DNA from: Stenotrophomonas maltophilia
GTDB lineage: Bacteria; Pseudomonadota; Gammaproteobacteria; Xanthomonadales; Xanthomonadaceae
NCBI RefSeq assembly: GCF_013464485.1
Contig: NZ_RAUX01000012.1
Span: 58,196-122,195, forward strand
Reading direction: 5' to 3'
Length of the DNA: 64,000 bases
Both the position numbers and the translations under genes were made by a program. The notes beneath the pieces are model-generated. The model was given only the letters and a program-made list of their open reading frames with translations. It was not told where the DNA came from and ran no database searches. Numbering within the stretch: the stretch's first letter is position 1; each line of letters opens with the position of its first letter. Below, piece by piece: positions 8,022 through 17,471 of this stretch.

Positions 8022-11000
8022 ATGAACACGCGAAATCGTAGAATCCTGGCGGGCGTTGGCTTCGCCGTCCTCGCCGCCGGTGGCTATCTGGTGCATACGC
8101 TGATGGCCGCCCAGGCGCAGGGTGTTCTTGCGCAGGAGCCGATGAACGTACAGGTGCAGACGCCGCCAGCGTTCATCATGGCGGTGGATGATTCCAATTC
8201 GATGATGTTCGAGCGCATGTTCCCGGGTGGCGATGGCCGCATGATCTGGAACAGCTCGACCGGGAGCTTCTTCAGTGCAGCCGGGCGGTTCAGCGACATC
8301 GGCTCGAGTTGCTATGACCGGAACAACAATGCGTACGCGGATTGCTACCTTTACCTCTATCCGCACAGCGACTTCAACAGCAACTACGGTGCGGGCCAGG
8401 CCATCCCGCCGCTGGACATCTTCGGGTTTGCCCGTTCGCACACCTACAATGCGAGCTACTTCAACCCAGCGGTCACGTACCGTCCCTGGATCCGGGCGGA
8501 CGGCACACGCTGGGACGACGCCAAGCTGACCGCCGCACTTGTGGATCCTCGTGCTGGCTTCGCTGGCAACAGGATTTCGTATGACGTGACGAACGTACGT
8601 TCGCGCTCAGGTGAAGCGTTCCAGTTCGTCAATGGCATGCGCATTCCGGATCTGAAGGATACCGACAACCGTTATTACCGTAACGGCAGCTGGCAGACAG
8701 CCGCGCGTAGCATTACGTCATCAGTGAAGTATGGTGTGGAGTACTACCCTGCGACGTTCTATCTACCGGAGAATGCTCCGGCGCCCTATGGTTACAAGAG
8801 TGATGACAACAGCCGCCCGGTGATCGCCGGTGCCTGCGGGCCCAACTGCAATCTGCGCCGTTACCAGATCAAGAGCGGCAACTACGACATCGACGGGGCC
8901 TATGGACTGGCGATCCAGAACTTCGCCAACTGGTTCCAGTATCACCGCAATCGCACGCTGGCCATCGTGGGCGCGTCGGTGGAGGCCCTGTACGGTGTCG
9001 ACAACATGCGCGTGGGCTACTTCACGATCAACGACCTGAAGAACGTGAAGATGCACGATCTGGTGACCAACCGCGCCGATCTGTATACGCAGATCTATGG
9101 GTTGAATCCGATCAGCGGCACGCCCAACCGTCGTGCCGTGGAGTACCTGGCCGAACAATTCCGTCGCACCGACGATGGTGCGCCGGTGATCCGGGCCTGC
9201 CAGCGTAATGGTGGCATGCTGTTCACCGACGGCTACACCAATTCGGGCAACACGCCCAACGGTTCCTTCAACAACGCCGACGCGGTCAACTCGACCCATC
9301 TTCCGTCCATTCCGTTTGCGGACGGCTACAGCAACACGATGGCCGACATCACCGCCGCCTACTATGCGGGCAGCAAGACGCCGTTGCGCGAGGACACGGG
9401 CTTCGCCAAGGGGCAGGTTCCGGTGGATGAGAAGTGCGCAACGCTGGACAAGAGTTCCGTGGAATGGAAACGGCTCGATTGCCAGACGGATCTGCACATG
9501 AATTTTTATGGCGTCACGCTCGGGGCGCAGGGGCGCATCTATGGCGTCAATGCCGCTGCAACAGCCGATCCGTTCAAGAATCCACCGAGCTGGAACAGCA
9601 ATCCGGATCCGTCGAAGGTTGACGATGGCACGGTCGTCGACGAAATCTGGCACGCCGCGCTGAACAGCCGTGGCGAGTTCATCAATGCACAGACACCCAA
9701 TGATGTGACGGTTGCCATGCGTCGCGTCCTGGAGTCGATCACCAGCGGCAAGTCTCCCTCGGGAACGCTGGGTATGACCGGCGCCCGAATCGGCGTGGGC
9801 TCCTTGTCGGTGACGCCCAGCTATGACATCCGCAACAGCGCAACGGACTGGTCGAGCACGCTCAAGGCGGCGACGGTCAAGATCAACAGCGACCAGGTTG
9901 CGGTGTTCAGTGAGGCCTGGGAGGCGTCGGCCAAGCTGTCGTCGACGGGGCGTCGTATCGTTGCCAACAAGGCGGGTACGGTGGTTGACTTCGGCGAGAC
10001 CAATATCAGCCTGACCGACCTGTGCAGCAAGCCGGATGGCAAGTACCCAACGATGCTGGTGTGCTCGGATGTCAAGTTGAAGTCGATCGAGGCCGACCTC
10101 GGCTCCGCCATCCGTTACCTGAAAGCTGACGCAACGACCGAGAAGCGCAACGGTGGCAAGTACCGTGACCGCACGACACCGCTGGGTGACATCGTCACCT
10201 CCGCTCCTGTAGTGAGTTCGCCTGTAGACGACTATGGCTACCGCCAGCTCGGAGGTGACTACGCGGTCAGCTACGCCAAGTACCTTGAGACCAAGGCCAA
10301 GGGGCGTCGCTACATGGTCTATGTCGGTGCGAATGACGGCATGCTGCATGCCTTCGACGGTGGCATGGGTGCATCCGGCGAGATGGACAGCTCCGGTGGT
10401 CGCGAGAGCTTTGCCTACATCCCGGCAACTGCATTGGGCCATATGGCGAACCTGCTGTTCCCCTACAAGGCAGACAGCAAGGACCAGACGTTCCGGCATC
10501 GTTACTACGTCGACGGGCCGATCACAGTCTCGGACATGTTGAATGGAAGCACCTGGCAGACAGGTCTGGTGGGTACGGCCGGTGCCGGTGGTCGCTCCGT
10601 GTTTGCCCTGGACGTCAGTACGCCGGATAGCTTCGGTACCGGCCAGGTGATGTGGGAAATCAATGACATCAACCCGTCGCTGGCCGAGAACGTGCGCAAC
10701 AACATCGGCTTCGTCCTGGGCAAGCCGGTAATCGTGCCGGTGAAGGAGGGCAACGGCATCGCGTGGAAGGCCATCTTTGGCAATGGCTACAACAGCCTCA
10801 ATCGCAAGGCGGTTCTGTTTGTGGTGGACATGGCCAGTGGCAGCGTGCGCATGATCCAGGCTGCCGAGGGCAGCTCGGCTAGTGCCATCAGTGGCGACAA
10901 TGGTCTCGGCAGTGTGGTAGTGGTGGATCGTTGGCGGGGCGACAAGCAGGATCTCCGGGGGCGTGATGGCCTGGCCGATACCGTGTACGCGGCCGACCAG

Positions 11001-11792
11001 CGTGGCGCCATATGGAAGTTCGACCTGACGGACGGCACCAACGCGGCGTTGTCGGTACCGGTGTTCACCAGCAAGGTGGCCCAGGACACCGATGGTCGCA
11101 GTTTCCGCCAGCCGATAACCGGGGGCATGACGGCTGCGACAGGACCGTCTGGTGGTGTGATGCTGTACTTCGGTACCGGAAGCTTCTCGTTCTACTCGGA
11201 CAAGGACGACAAGAGCCAGCAGGCGCTGTATGCGTTGAACGATACTTCCGGCAAGCGTGCGGTGACGACGCTGACGGCCGGCAACCTGGTGCAGTACACG
11301 GCTGATACCCCGGCGACCGGCGCGGAGGAGCGCAGGATCGTAGCAGGCAATGCACCCGCCGGTGCCCGCGGCTGGATGATCAATCTGCCCACTGGCAATG
11401 GTGAGCGTTTCGTCGGAAACCCGCTGCTGGTGAGTGGCATCATGTTCATGCCGACTTATGTTCCCAATCTGGAAAGCGTGGGTTGCTCGACAAGCGGCTC
11501 GAACTGGTTGTTCGGACTGTCGTCGCTGACGGGTGCAGCGGCGCTGGAGAACGTGCGGAAGGGCTCGCCCAAGGGCAGTAAGCCCGCGCAGGGGACGGCT
11601 GGTATTGCGCTGAAGAGCGAAGGCACCGCGCCGATCCGTGACGTGTCGTTGTCGGTGATACCGCGATTGGGAAGTGGCAAGGAAGGTCCGCCTGGCGGCA
11701 GTTCGTGCTGGATGGTCGTAGGTGCCGCTGGCAGCCAGTCGCTGTATCTTCCGTATCCCTGTGGTCGCCAATCCTGGCGCCAGCTCCAATGA
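8022..11792 (+). CDS. pilY1: Type IV pilus tip adhesin / biogenesis factor PilY1
   Basis: About 1256 aa. An N-terminal hydrophobic segment (residues about 8-30) could be a signal peptide. It is followed by a von Willebrand A-like region with the metal-site motif DDSNS (about residue 50), then the conserved C-terminal PilY1 beta-propeller. A Ca-binding-type loop containing GDKQDLRGRDGLAD lies around residues 972-986. PilY1 promotes pilus extension, adhesion and surface sensing at the pilus tip. The start ATG 8022 follows GTGGGGAG. This is the largest gene of the operon, and the downstream pilE may be coupled to it. Confidence 0.92.
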   Translation: MNTRNRRILAGVGFAVLAAGGYLVHTLMAAQAQGVLAQEPMNVQVQTPPAFIMAVDDSNSMMFERMFPGGDGRMIWNSSTGSFFSAAGRFSDIGSSCYDRNNNAYADCYLYLYPHSDFNSNYGAGQAIPPLDIFGFARSHTYNASYFNPAVTYRPWIRADGTRWDDAKLTAALVDPRAGFAGNRISYDVTNVRSRSGEAFQFVNGMRIPDLKDTDNRYYRNGSWQTAARSITSSVKYGVEYYPATFYLPENAPAPYGYKSDDNSRPVIAGACGPNCNLRRYQIKSGNYDIDGAYGLAIQNFANWFQYHRNRTLAIVGASVEALYGVDNMRVGYFTINDLKNVKMHDLVTNRADLYTQIYGLNPISGTPNRRAVEYLAEQFRRTDDGAPVIRACQRNGGMLFTDGYTNSGNTPNGSFNNADAVNSTHLPSIPFADGYSNTMADITAAYYAGSKTPLREDTGFAKGQVPVDEKCATLDKSSVEWKRLDCQTDLHMNFYGVTLGAQGRIYGVNAAATADPFKNPPSWNSNPDPSKVDDGTVVDEIWHAALNSRGEFINAQTPNDVTVAMRRVLESITSGKSPSGTLGMTGARIGVGSLSVTPSYDIRNSATDWSSTLKAATVKINSDQVAVFSEAWEASAKLSSTGRRIVANKAGTVVDFGETNISLTDLCSKPDGKYPTMLVCSDVKLKSIEADLGSAIRYLKADATTEKRNGGKYRDRTTPLGDIVTSAPVVSSPVDDYGYRQLGGDYAVSYAKYLETKAKGRRYMVYVGANDGMLHAFDGGMGASGEMDSSGGRESFAYIPATALGHMANLLFPYKADSKDQTFRHRYYVDGPITVSDMLNGSTWQTGLVGTAGAGGRSVFALDVSTPDSFGTGQVMWEINDINPSLAENVRNNIGFVLGKPVIVPVKEGNGIAWKAIFGNGYNSLNRKAVLFVVDMASGSVRMIQAAEGSSASAISGDNGLGSVVVVDRWRGDKQDLRGRDGLADTVYAADQRGAIWKFDLTDGTNAALSVPVFTSKVAQDTDGRSFRQPITGGMTAATGPSGGVMLYFGTGSFSFYSDKDDKSQQALYALNDTSGKRAVTTLTAGNLVQYTADTPATGAEERRIVAGNAPAGARGWMINLPTGNGERFVGNPLLVSGIMFMPTYVPNLESVGCSTSGSNWLFGLSSLTGAAALENVRKGSPKGSKPAQGTAGIALKSEGTAPIRDVSLSVIPRLGSGKEGPPGGSSCWMVVGAAGSQSLYLPYPCGRQSWRQLQ

Positions 11793-11815
11793 CTACGGTT
11801 CGAGGAACTCCTTCC

Positions 11816-12223
11816 ATGTTGAGCATGTCCTCGCCTCGTCGGGCAGGTGGTTTCACACTGATTGAGCTGATGGTGGTGGTGATCGTCATCGGTATCCTGG
11901 CCGCGATCGTCATCCCGTCCTACCAGCAGTACGTGCGTCGCTCGCACCGCGCAGCGGTGAAGGCTGATCTGGTTGAGTATGCGCAGCGAGCCGAGCGTTA
12001 TCATTCGAGCAACAACTCTTACTCGGGCTTTACATTGCCCAGCAAGGTATCGCCACGCGAGGGCGGTACCGCGCGCTACAACCTGGCATTCAAGGGAGAC
12101 GGCACGACCTTCACCATCACCGCCAGCCCGCAGGGCACCCAGGTCAAGGACAGCTGCGGCAAATTGAGCCTTGACCAGGCCAACCGCAAGACAGCAGAGG
12201 GGACGCTGTCCGATTGCTGGTAA
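11816..12223 (+). CDS. pilE: Type IV pilin-like minor pilin PilE
   Basis: About 135 aa. The prepilin site AGG|FTLIELM has Glu at +5, followed by the helix VVVIVIGILAAIVIPSYQQYVRR, very like major pilins and PilE. The C-terminal half carries a single short disulfide-loop candidate (the Cys in DSCGKLS and the Cys in SDCW). GAGGA at 11802-11806 gives 9-base spacing to ATG 11816. An upstream in-frame ATG (11789) overlaps the pilY1 stop by ATGA but would give an over-long leader. It is the last gene of the minor-pilin operon, with the tRNA-Asn promoter immediately after. Confidence 0.87.
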   Translation: MLSMSSPRRAGGFTLIELMVVVIVIGILAAIVIPSYQQYVRRSHRAAVKADLVEYAQRAERYHSSNNSYSGFTLPSKVSPREGGTARYNLAFKGDGTTFTITASPQGTQVKDSCGKLSLDQANRKTAEGTLSDCW

Positions 12224-12231
12224 ATCAGGTG

Positions 12232-12260
12232 TTGATCTTCCTGTGAACGACCAGTACAAT
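12232..12260 (+). promoter_or_regulatory. Promoter of tRNA-Asn
   Basis: TTGATC (12232-12237) and TACAAT (12255-12260) with a 17-base spacer, ending 10 bases before the mature tRNA 5' end. Confidence 0.7.
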
Positions 12261-12270
12261 GCGCCTCCTC

Positions 12271-12347
12271 GCCCGAATAGCTCAGCCGGTTAGAGCACTT
12301 GACTGTTAATCAGGGGGTCGTTGGTTCGAGTCCAACTTCGGGCGCCA
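12271..12347 (+). tRNA. tRNA-Asn (anticodon GTT)
   Basis: A complete cloverleaf: acceptor GCCCGAA paired with TTCGGGC, anticodon loop CTGTTAA with GTT, T arm GTTGG-TTCGAGT-CCAAC, discriminator G and encoded CCA. Length 77 nt. Confidence 0.97.
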
Positions 12348-12357
12348 GATACTGCAG

Positions 12358-12388
12358 AAGCCGCGAGAAATCGCGGCTTTTGTTTTTT
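12358..12388 (+). terminator. Terminator after tRNA-Asn
   Basis: A 9-bp stem AAGCCGCGA/TCGCGGCTT with a GAAA tetraloop, followed by TTGTTTTTT. It ends 12 bases before the convergent FimT-like gene. Confidence 0.85.
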
Positions 12389-12399
12389 CCGGGAGTCTG

Positions 12400-12930
12400 T
12401 CAGCAGGGCAATGTGCGGTCCACGCGTTCGCTGCGGGCACGGCCGCCATTGTTGACGACCAGCCTGCCATGCAGCCGGCTTCCCGCGCAGATGCGCAGGG
12501 TCATGTTGGCGCCGGGGCTGCGTCCGTCAGGCTGGAAGAACAGCATTGGCCGTCCACTGCTGGCCTGGGCAATGATCGCGATGTCGGTACGGCCCAGATG
12601 GTGGGCCAGGATGGCGTCCGGAGATCCTGGCGTGCCACGTTTCCCGCCACTGCGATAGATGATCCATCCGGCGCTCCAGTCGAGGGAGCAGTGCTCACCG
12701 TCATCGCTGGCGCACAGTCCGATCAGTTCGCGGCGTTTCAGGGCTTCACTGCGCGCGCTGGAGAAACTGGCGTGCAGAGTCAACTGCAGCGCATCCGCAC
12801 GGTGCCGCAACAGCGACGAATGCAGGGCGGGCCAGCCTGCTGCCAGCATCACGGCAAGTACCGCGACCACCACCAGAAGTTCGACCAGATGCATGCCTCG
12901 CGGCGGGGCGGGGGTGGGGAAGCGGCGCAT
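12400..12930 (-). CDS. Second GspH/FimT-like pseudopilin
   Basis: About 176 aa. The leader ends RG|MHLVELL with the +5 Glu, followed by a hydrophobic helix (VVVAVLAVMLAAGWPAL), a RSEALKRRE segment shared by FimT proteins and a C-terminal GspH domain containing Cys pairs. On the minus strand GGGGAGG lies 8 bases before the ATG. It is a paralogue of fimT at 5306, not part of that operon, and stands alone between tRNA-Asn and uvrB. It could contribute to DNA uptake or pilus priming; which FimT is the functional DNA receptor cannot be told. Confidence 0.8.
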   Translation of the reverse strand: MRRFPTPAPPRGMHLVELLVVVAVLAVMLAAGWPALHSSLLRHRADALQLTLHASFSSARSEALKRRELIGLCASDDGEHCSLDWSAGWIIYRSGGKRGTPGSPDAILAHHLGRTDIAIIAQASSGRPMLFFQPDGRSPGANMTLRICAGSRLHGRLVVNNGGRARSERVDRTLPC

Positions 12931-13059
12931 GCGTCCAGCCTCCCCTGTCCAGCGCCGGCGGGGCCATCAGGCACCACCGCGCCCGACTGCCCGGAAACCC
13001 CTCAGCCGGCCGTCACCCCTTGCCCCGTATACTGATCCTTCCCGGGAACTGGCAACACC

Positions 13060-15084
13060 ATGAGCGACCGTTTCGAACTCGTCTCGCCGTATTCGCCGGC
13101 CGGCGACCAGCCTGATGCCATCGCGAAGCTGACCAGCAACTTCGAAGCGGGCATCGCCAAGCAGACCTTGCTGGGCGTCACTGGCTCGGGCAAGACCTAT
13201 ACCATCGCCAACGTCATCCAGAACGTGCAGAAGCCGACGCTGATCATGGCGCCGAACAAGACGCTGGCGGCGCAGCTGTACGGCGAGTTCAAGGCATTCT
13301 TTCCGCACAACGCGGTCGAGTATTTCGTCAGCTATTACGACTACTACCAGCCGGAAGCCTACGTGCCGTCGTCGGATACCTTCATCGAGAAGGACAGTTC
13401 GATCAACGAGCACATCGAGCAGATGCGCCTGGCCGCGACCAAGACCCTGCTGTCGCGCCCGGATGCGATCGTGGTGGCGACGGTGTCGGCGATCTACGGC
13501 CTGGGTGCACCGGAAGACTACCTGTCGTTGCGCCTGATCCTGTCCAAGGGCGAGCGCATCGACCAGCGCGACCTGATCAACCACCTCACCCAGCTGCAGT
13601 ACACGCGCAACGAGTACGAGCTGCAGCGCGGTACGTTCCGCGTGCGTGGTGAAGTGATCGACGTGTTCCCGGCCGAGTCGGACAGCGAAGCCCTGCGCCT
13701 GGAGCTGTTCGATGGCGAGGTCGAGAAGATCACCTTGTTCGATCCGCTCACCGGCGAGACGCTGCGCAACATGCAGCGCTTCACGGTGTATCCGAAGACC
13801 CACTACGCCACCACGCGCGAGCGCGTGCTGGCGGCGATCGAGACGATCAAGGTCGAGTTGAAGGAGCGCCTGGAGCAGCTGTATGCGCAGAACAAGCTGG
13901 TCGAGGCGCAGCGCCTGGCGCAGCGCACCCAGTTCGATCTGGAAATGATGGCGGAGGTCGGTTACTGCAACGGCATCGAGAATTACTCCCGGCATCTGAC
14001 CGGCAAGAATGCCGGCGAGCCGCCGCCGACCCTGTTCGACTACCTGCCGGCAGATGCGCTGCTGGTGATCGACGAATCGCACGTGACCATTCCGCAGATC
14101 GGCGCCATGTTCAAGGGCGACCGCTCGCGCAAGGAGACCCTGGTCGAGTTCGGTTTCCGCCTGCCCTCGGCGCTGGACAACCGTCCACTGCGCTTCGAGG
14201 AGTGGGAAGAGCGCTGCCCGCGCAGCATCTATGTGTCCGCCACGCCGGGTCCGTATGAGTACCGCGAGGCCGGCGACGAGATCACCGAGCTGGTGGTGCG
14301 CCCGACCGGCTTGATCGATCCCGTGGTGGAGATCCGTCCGGTGGGCACCCAGGTCGATGACCTGATGAGCGAGGCCAATGCGCGCATCAAGGCCGGTGAC
14401 CGTGTACTGGTCACCACGCTGACCAAGCGCATGGCCGAGAACCTCACCGAATACCTGACCGAACACGGCATCCGGGTCCGCTACCTGCATTCGGATGTGG
14501 ACACGGTCGAGCGTGTGGAGATCATCCGCGATCTGCGCCTGGGCAAGTTCGACGTGCTGGTGGGCATCAACCTGTTGCGCGAAGGCCTGGACATGCCCGA
14601 AGTGTCGCTGGTGGCGATCCTCGATGCCGACAAGGAGGGCTTCCTGCGCTCCACCGGTTCGCTGATCCAGACCATCGGCCGTGCCGCCCGCAATGTACGT
14701 GGCAAGGCGATCCTGTATGCGGACAAGATCACCCGTTCGATGCAGGCGGCGATCGATGAGACCGATCGCCGTCGCGCCAAGCAGGTCGAGTACAACGAGC
14801 AGCACGGCATCGTGCCGCGCTCGGTCGCGCGCCCGATCGTCGACGTGCTTGAAGGAGCGCGTTCGGACGCCGCCGAGAAGGAGGCCAGGAAGGGCAAGGG
14901 CAAGGGCCGGGCGGGAGTGGCCGAAGAGGGTGCCGACTACCGTTCACTCAGCCCGACGCAGTTGGCGGCCCGGCTCAAGGCGCTGGAACAGCAGATGTAC
15001 CAGCACGCCAAGGACCTGGAATTCGAGGACGCCGCACGCGTGCGCGACCAGATCCGGCAGCTGAAGGAGGCCAGTCTGGGCTGA
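13060..15084 (+). CDS. uvrB: UvrABC system protein B
   Basis: About 674 aa, the normal UvrB length. It is the damage-verifying helicase of nucleotide excision repair, loaded by UvrA and then binding UvrC. Seen: Walker A GVTGSGKT (residues 39-46), the beta-hairpin region starting [10 protein letters not shown] (about 93-116), helicase motifs including the DESH box, the SATPGPYE block, [14 protein letters not shown] and QTIGRAARN, and a C-terminal UVR motif (about 633-668) that contacts UvrC. A lysine- and glycine-rich linker precedes the UVR motif. uvrC lies in this window at 28.7 kb. Confidence 0.98.
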   Translation: MSDRFELVSPYSPAGDQPDAIAKLTSNFEAGIAKQTLLGVTGSGKTYTIANVIQNVQKPTLIMAPNKTLAAQLYGEFKAFFPHNAVEYFVSYYDYYQPEAYVPSSDTFIEKDSSINEHIEQMRLAATKTLLSRPDAIVVATVSAIYGLGAPEDYLSLRLILSKGERIDQRDLINHLTQLQYTRNEYELQRGTFRVRGEVIDVFPAESDSEALRLELFDGEVEKITLFDPLTGETLRNMQRFTVYPKTHYATTRERVLAAIETIKVELKERLEQLYAQNKLVEAQRLAQRTQFDLEMMAEVGYCNGIENYSRHLTGKNAGEPPPTLFDYLPADALLVIDESHVTIPQIGAMFKGDRSRKETLVEFGFRLPSALDNRPLRFEEWEERCPRSIYVSATPGPYEYREAGDEITELVVRPTGLIDPVVEIRPVGTQVDDLMSEANARIKAGDRVLVTTLTKRMAENLTEYLTEHGIRVRYLHSDVDTVERVEIIRDLRLGKFDVLVGINLLREGLDMPEVSLVAILDADKEGFLRSTGSLIQTIGRAARNVRGKAILYADKITRSMQAAIDETDRRRAKQVEYNEQHGIVPRSVARPIVDVLEGARSDAAEKEARKGKGKGRAGVAEEGADYRSLSPTQLAARLKALEQQMYQHAKDLEFEDAARVRDQIRQLKEASLG

Positions 15085-15117
15085 ACGCGGCGGCGCAGCA
15101 TCATCTTCACAAAAGTG

Positions 15118-15146
15118 TTGCGCTTCACGGCCTGCATCCGTAATAT
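15118..15146 (+). promoter_or_regulatory. Promoter of the tRNA-Val genes
   Basis: TTGCGC (15118-15123) and TAATAT (15141-15146) with a 17-base spacer, 44 bases before the first tRNA-Val. Confidence 0.65.
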
Positions 15147-15190
15147 ACGCGGCCTGCACCGACGCAATCGCGGAAATGCAGCAGCAAAAC

Positions 15191-15265
15191 GGGCGGTTAG
15201 CTCAGCGGTAGAGCACTACCTTGACATGGTAGGGGTCACAGGTTCGAACCCTGTACCGCCCACCA
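15191..15265 (+). tRNA. tRNA-Val (anticodon GAC), copy 1
   Basis: 75 nt with acceptor GGGCGGT/ACCGCCC, anticodon loop TTGACAT (GAC), a TTCGAAC T loop and encoded CCA. It is identical to the second copy at 15364. Confidence 0.97.
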
Positions 15266-15302
15266 CGAAGTCTTCGGAAGGAGGCTGTCGTGGACTGCAA
15301 AG

Positions 15303-15325
15303 CCCGGCCCTGGCGCCGGGTTTTT
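15303..15325 (+). terminator. Terminator between the tRNA-Val genes
   Basis: CCCGGC/GCCGGG stem (15303-15308/15315-15320) followed by TTTTT. Partial readthrough may still supply the second tRNA-Val, which lacks an obvious strong promoter of its own. Confidence 0.65.
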
Positions 15326-15363
15326 ACGTAGCAAGGCCAGCTTTCATGCGGCAGGAACAAGAT

Positions 15364-15438
15364 GGGCGGTTAGCTCAGCGGTAGAGCACTACCTTGACAT
15401 GGTAGGGGTCACAGGTTCGAACCCTGTACCGCCCACCA
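15364..15438 (+). tRNA. tRNA-Val (anticodon GAC), copy 2
   Basis: Identical in sequence to copy 1, with encoded CCA; 98 bases separate the two genes. Confidence 0.97.
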
Positions 15439-15480
15439 CCTGGCTCCCGGCATCGCCGGTGCAGCGGTGGATCACGATGG

Positions 15481-15505
15481 AAGCCGGCCTTGGGCCGGCT
15501 TTTTT
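15481..15505 (+). terminator. Terminator after tRNA-Val copy 2
   Basis: AGCCGGCC/GGCCGGCT stem with loop TTG (15482-15500), then a T run. Confidence 0.85.
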
Positions 15506-15541
15506 CGTTCTGGCTGGCCGCCGTCGGAGCAGCCTTGGCGC

Positions 15542-15859
15542 TCATTCATTGATGCTGATCATGCGCTGCAGTCGCCAGTGCCCGTCCACGCGTTCCCAGA
15601 CCTGCGCGAAACGCGCCGGGCCGGCATGCCGCTGTGGGGCGTCGGCCTGCAGGGGCTGGTTGCCTACGCGCAGCACGCGGCCCTGGCGCAGCCGATAGAG
15701 CTGCAAGGGGGCGGCGGCTGCATGCCGATCCTGCACCGGCGGTGTTCCTGCACTCCCCGCGTCGGCCTGCAGGATCTGGCTGCGCAGGGAAGGGTCCCCG
15801 GCGTCGGCATCGCGGCCGAACAGGCCAGCGCACAACAGCAGCAGGGCAAGCATCGGCAT
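15542..15859 (-). CDS. Small secreted protein, unknown function
   Basis: About 105 aa with an N-terminal signal-like segment (MPMLALLLLCAGLFGRDADA). The C-terminal end, RFAQVWERVDGHWRLQRMIS, resembles the last strand of DUF4440/NTF2-like folds, but the protein is only about two thirds the length of such a domain. It may be a shortened member or an unrelated small protein. GGAG about 10 bases upstream supports the start. No operon partners. Confidence 0.45.
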   Translation of the reverse strand: MPMLALLLLCAGLFGRDADAGDPSLRSQILQADAGSAGTPPVQDRHAAAAPLQLYRLRQGRVLRVGNQPLQADAPQRHAGPARFAQVWERVDGHWRLQRMISINE

Positions 15860-16186
15860 GGCACGGTGCTCCGGAGAAGGGAGTCCAGCGTGGCACTGCC
15901 CCCTGCGGCGTGAAACCGGTATGCGACGAAAGCCGGTAAAGCGTGCGCCAATGCGCCCCGGGAAGGATGAATCTGGGGTCGGAAAGGTCCGCGCCGTCGT
16001 TGCAGGCGCTCTGGCGTTGTGGCCAGCGCGGGTTGGCCGCGTCCGGCTGTCGCGCGCGAGCGATGCTTTGGCGATGGTGTCGCGGGGGCGTCAATCAGAT
16101 GTTCCCAGCCCGCTCGTCAGCGCATCGCATGTACTACAGTGGTGCCTGCGCAGGCATCCTCCATCCACTGCCAGGATCTTTCACCG
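15860..16186. other. Intergenic region with no supported gene
   Basis: Only overlapping high-GC open frames without good starts are present. I see no tRNA, convincing terminator or repeat here. Confidence 0.5.
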
Positions 16187-16327
16187 ATGAGCGACCACGT
16201 GCCGGTTTCCAAGCCCAATCCGTTCTTTGAACTGCTGTTCGGCGGCAACATGCTGGAAGGCACCTTCAAGGCGGTGATCTGGGTGGCCCTGCTGGCGGCG
16301 GTGCTGGCTTGGACCACATTCCGCTGA
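16187..16327 (+). CDS. Small single-pass membrane protein, unknown function
   Basis: 46 aa: a short polar N-terminus with the motif NPFFELLFGGN, then one hydrophobic segment (FKAVIWVALLAAVLAWTTF) reaching the C-terminus. AGGA at about 16172 provides a plausible ribosome binding site. The PNPFFELLFGGNMLEG start looks conserved rather than random, but I cannot assign a function. The next gene is convergent. Confidence 0.5.
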   Translation: MSDHVPVSKPNPFFELLFGGNMLEGTFKAVIWVALLAAVLAWTTFR

Positions 16328-16379
16328 GCCATTGCGCCGCCCCGCAGCCTCTGTTGCATGCGGCGTTGCTGGCCTGCGC

Positions 16380-16664
16380 TCAGGAGCTGAAGGCCTGGCG
16401 CAGGCTGAGCAGGGTGGCCTGGCGATGTTCCTTTGCGGTCGCTTCGCCCATCTCGAGTTCCTGCAGGCGCAAGCCGACCAGGGTCATCGACAGCGCATAG
16501 CCGCGCGCCGCATCGGACGCACGCGAAAGACCGAGCGCGCGGCGCGTCAGCGCGTTCACGTGTTCCAGGTCGGGCAGCAGCCCCAGGTAGGCGCGTTCGG
16601 CGCTGTCCAGGTCAGGGGCACGCAGGATCGCGTGCGCTTCAGCAGCAGGGGAGACGGAGGCCAT
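16380..16664 (-). CDS. Hypothetical protein, mostly helical
   Basis: 94 aa, predicted alpha-helical and soluble, without Cys and with no signal peptide or membrane segment. AAGGA lies 6 bases before the ATG on the minus strand, a strong ribosome binding site. It lies downstream of the OmpV-family gene on the same strand with a 30-base gap, so the two may be cotranscribed. I do not recognise a family. Confidence 0.55.
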   Translation of the reverse strand: MASVSPAAEAHAILRAPDLDSAERAYLGLLPDLEHVNALTRRALGLSRASDAARGYALSMTLVGLRLQELEMGEATAKEHRQATLLSLRQAFSS

Positions 16665-16694
16665 GGGGGGTCCTTGTCCGTTGCGGGCGCTCGA

Positions 16695-17462
16695 TCAGAA
16701 TGAGCGCATCAGGGAAATGAAGGCTGACGTCTGTGTGCCGCGTCGTGCCATCGGGCTGTCCTTCACTGCATCGCCGAACCATTGGTTGGCGACGATGCCG
16801 GTCGCGCGCCACTTCGTGCCCAGCGGCGTGCTGACCGCGATCTGCAGGCTCGGTGACGTCGCGCTGCCCGGGTTGTAGGCGGCAAGTCCCGAGCGCAGTG
16901 CTTCTTCGTCGGTGATGCCGTAGTAGTAATCGAGCAGGCGCGCGCTGGAGTGCACCACGCCCACCTTGGGGACCCAGGTGAAGCGACCGGCCTGGATCGG
17001 ATAGCTGTAGTGCAGTCGTGATTCGAAACCGCCGCCGTGGCCGGTGATCTCACGCATCACGCCCGCTTCGACGATACCCCAGTCAGCGCTGTACTCGCCG
17101 TTGATGCCGGCCATGGCCGACATCTGCCGGCTGTGCAGGCGACGCAGCTGCGGATCGTTCACATCGTCGGTCTTGAAGCGCAGCGTGTAGGGCGTGAGCG
17201 CCGCCGAAAGGCGCAGGCCCTGACCCTTGTACAGGTACATGCCCAGTGAGCTCGGGCTTGCGAAGAAGCGCTCGCCCTGCCAGGCAATGGACGGAACGAC
17301 CAGTGGTTTGACGTCGTAGTGGGCATAAGCGCCCGAGGTTGCGCCGGCACTGATGCCGGCCTGCACGCCCGGGCTCCGGTCGCCGGCATGGGTGATCAAT
17401 GGCAGGCCGATGGCAGCGGAGAACAGCAGTGGGCGCAGCAGGGTCGGGGACAGCGACGGCAT
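16695..17462 (-). CDS. MipA/OmpV family outer-membrane protein
   Basis: About 255 aa. A signal peptide ending THAG is followed by a beta-barrel with the MipA/OmpV features LLDYYYGITDEEA and AYNPGSATSP, and a terminal Phe (SLMRSF). Members scaffold murein enzymes or act as outer-membrane porins and stress proteins. It is divergent from a two-component system with 146 bases between the starts, an arrangement often seen when the system controls the porin. The three ACATTG sites in the gap are candidate operator sequences. Confidence 0.85.
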   Translation of the reverse strand: MPSLSPTLLRPLLFSAAIGLPLITHAGDRSPGVQAGISAGATSGAYAHYDVKPLVVPSIAWQGERFFASPSSLGMYLYKGQGLRLSAALTPYTLRFKTDDVNDPQLRRLHSRQMSAMAGINGEYSADWGIVEAGVMREITGHGGGFESRLHYSYPIQAGRFTWVPKVGVVHSSARLLDYYYGITDEEALRSGLAAYNPGSATSPSLQIAVSTPLGTKWRATGIVANQWFGDAVKDSPMARRGTQTSAFISLMRSF

Positions 17463-17471
17463 CGATCAACC

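Noticed and set aside
8763-11789. Very long minus-strand open frame opposite pilY1
   Set aside because: Antisense shadow of a high-GC gene; the plus-strand protein has clear PilY1 features and a signal segment.
12967-14805. 612-codon minus-strand frame opposite uvrB
   Set aside because: Shadow of uvrB, which is unmistakable on the plus strand.
15546-16094. Longer minus-strand frame overlapping the small secreted gene
   Set aside because: Different frame, poor start, Arg-rich shadow composition.
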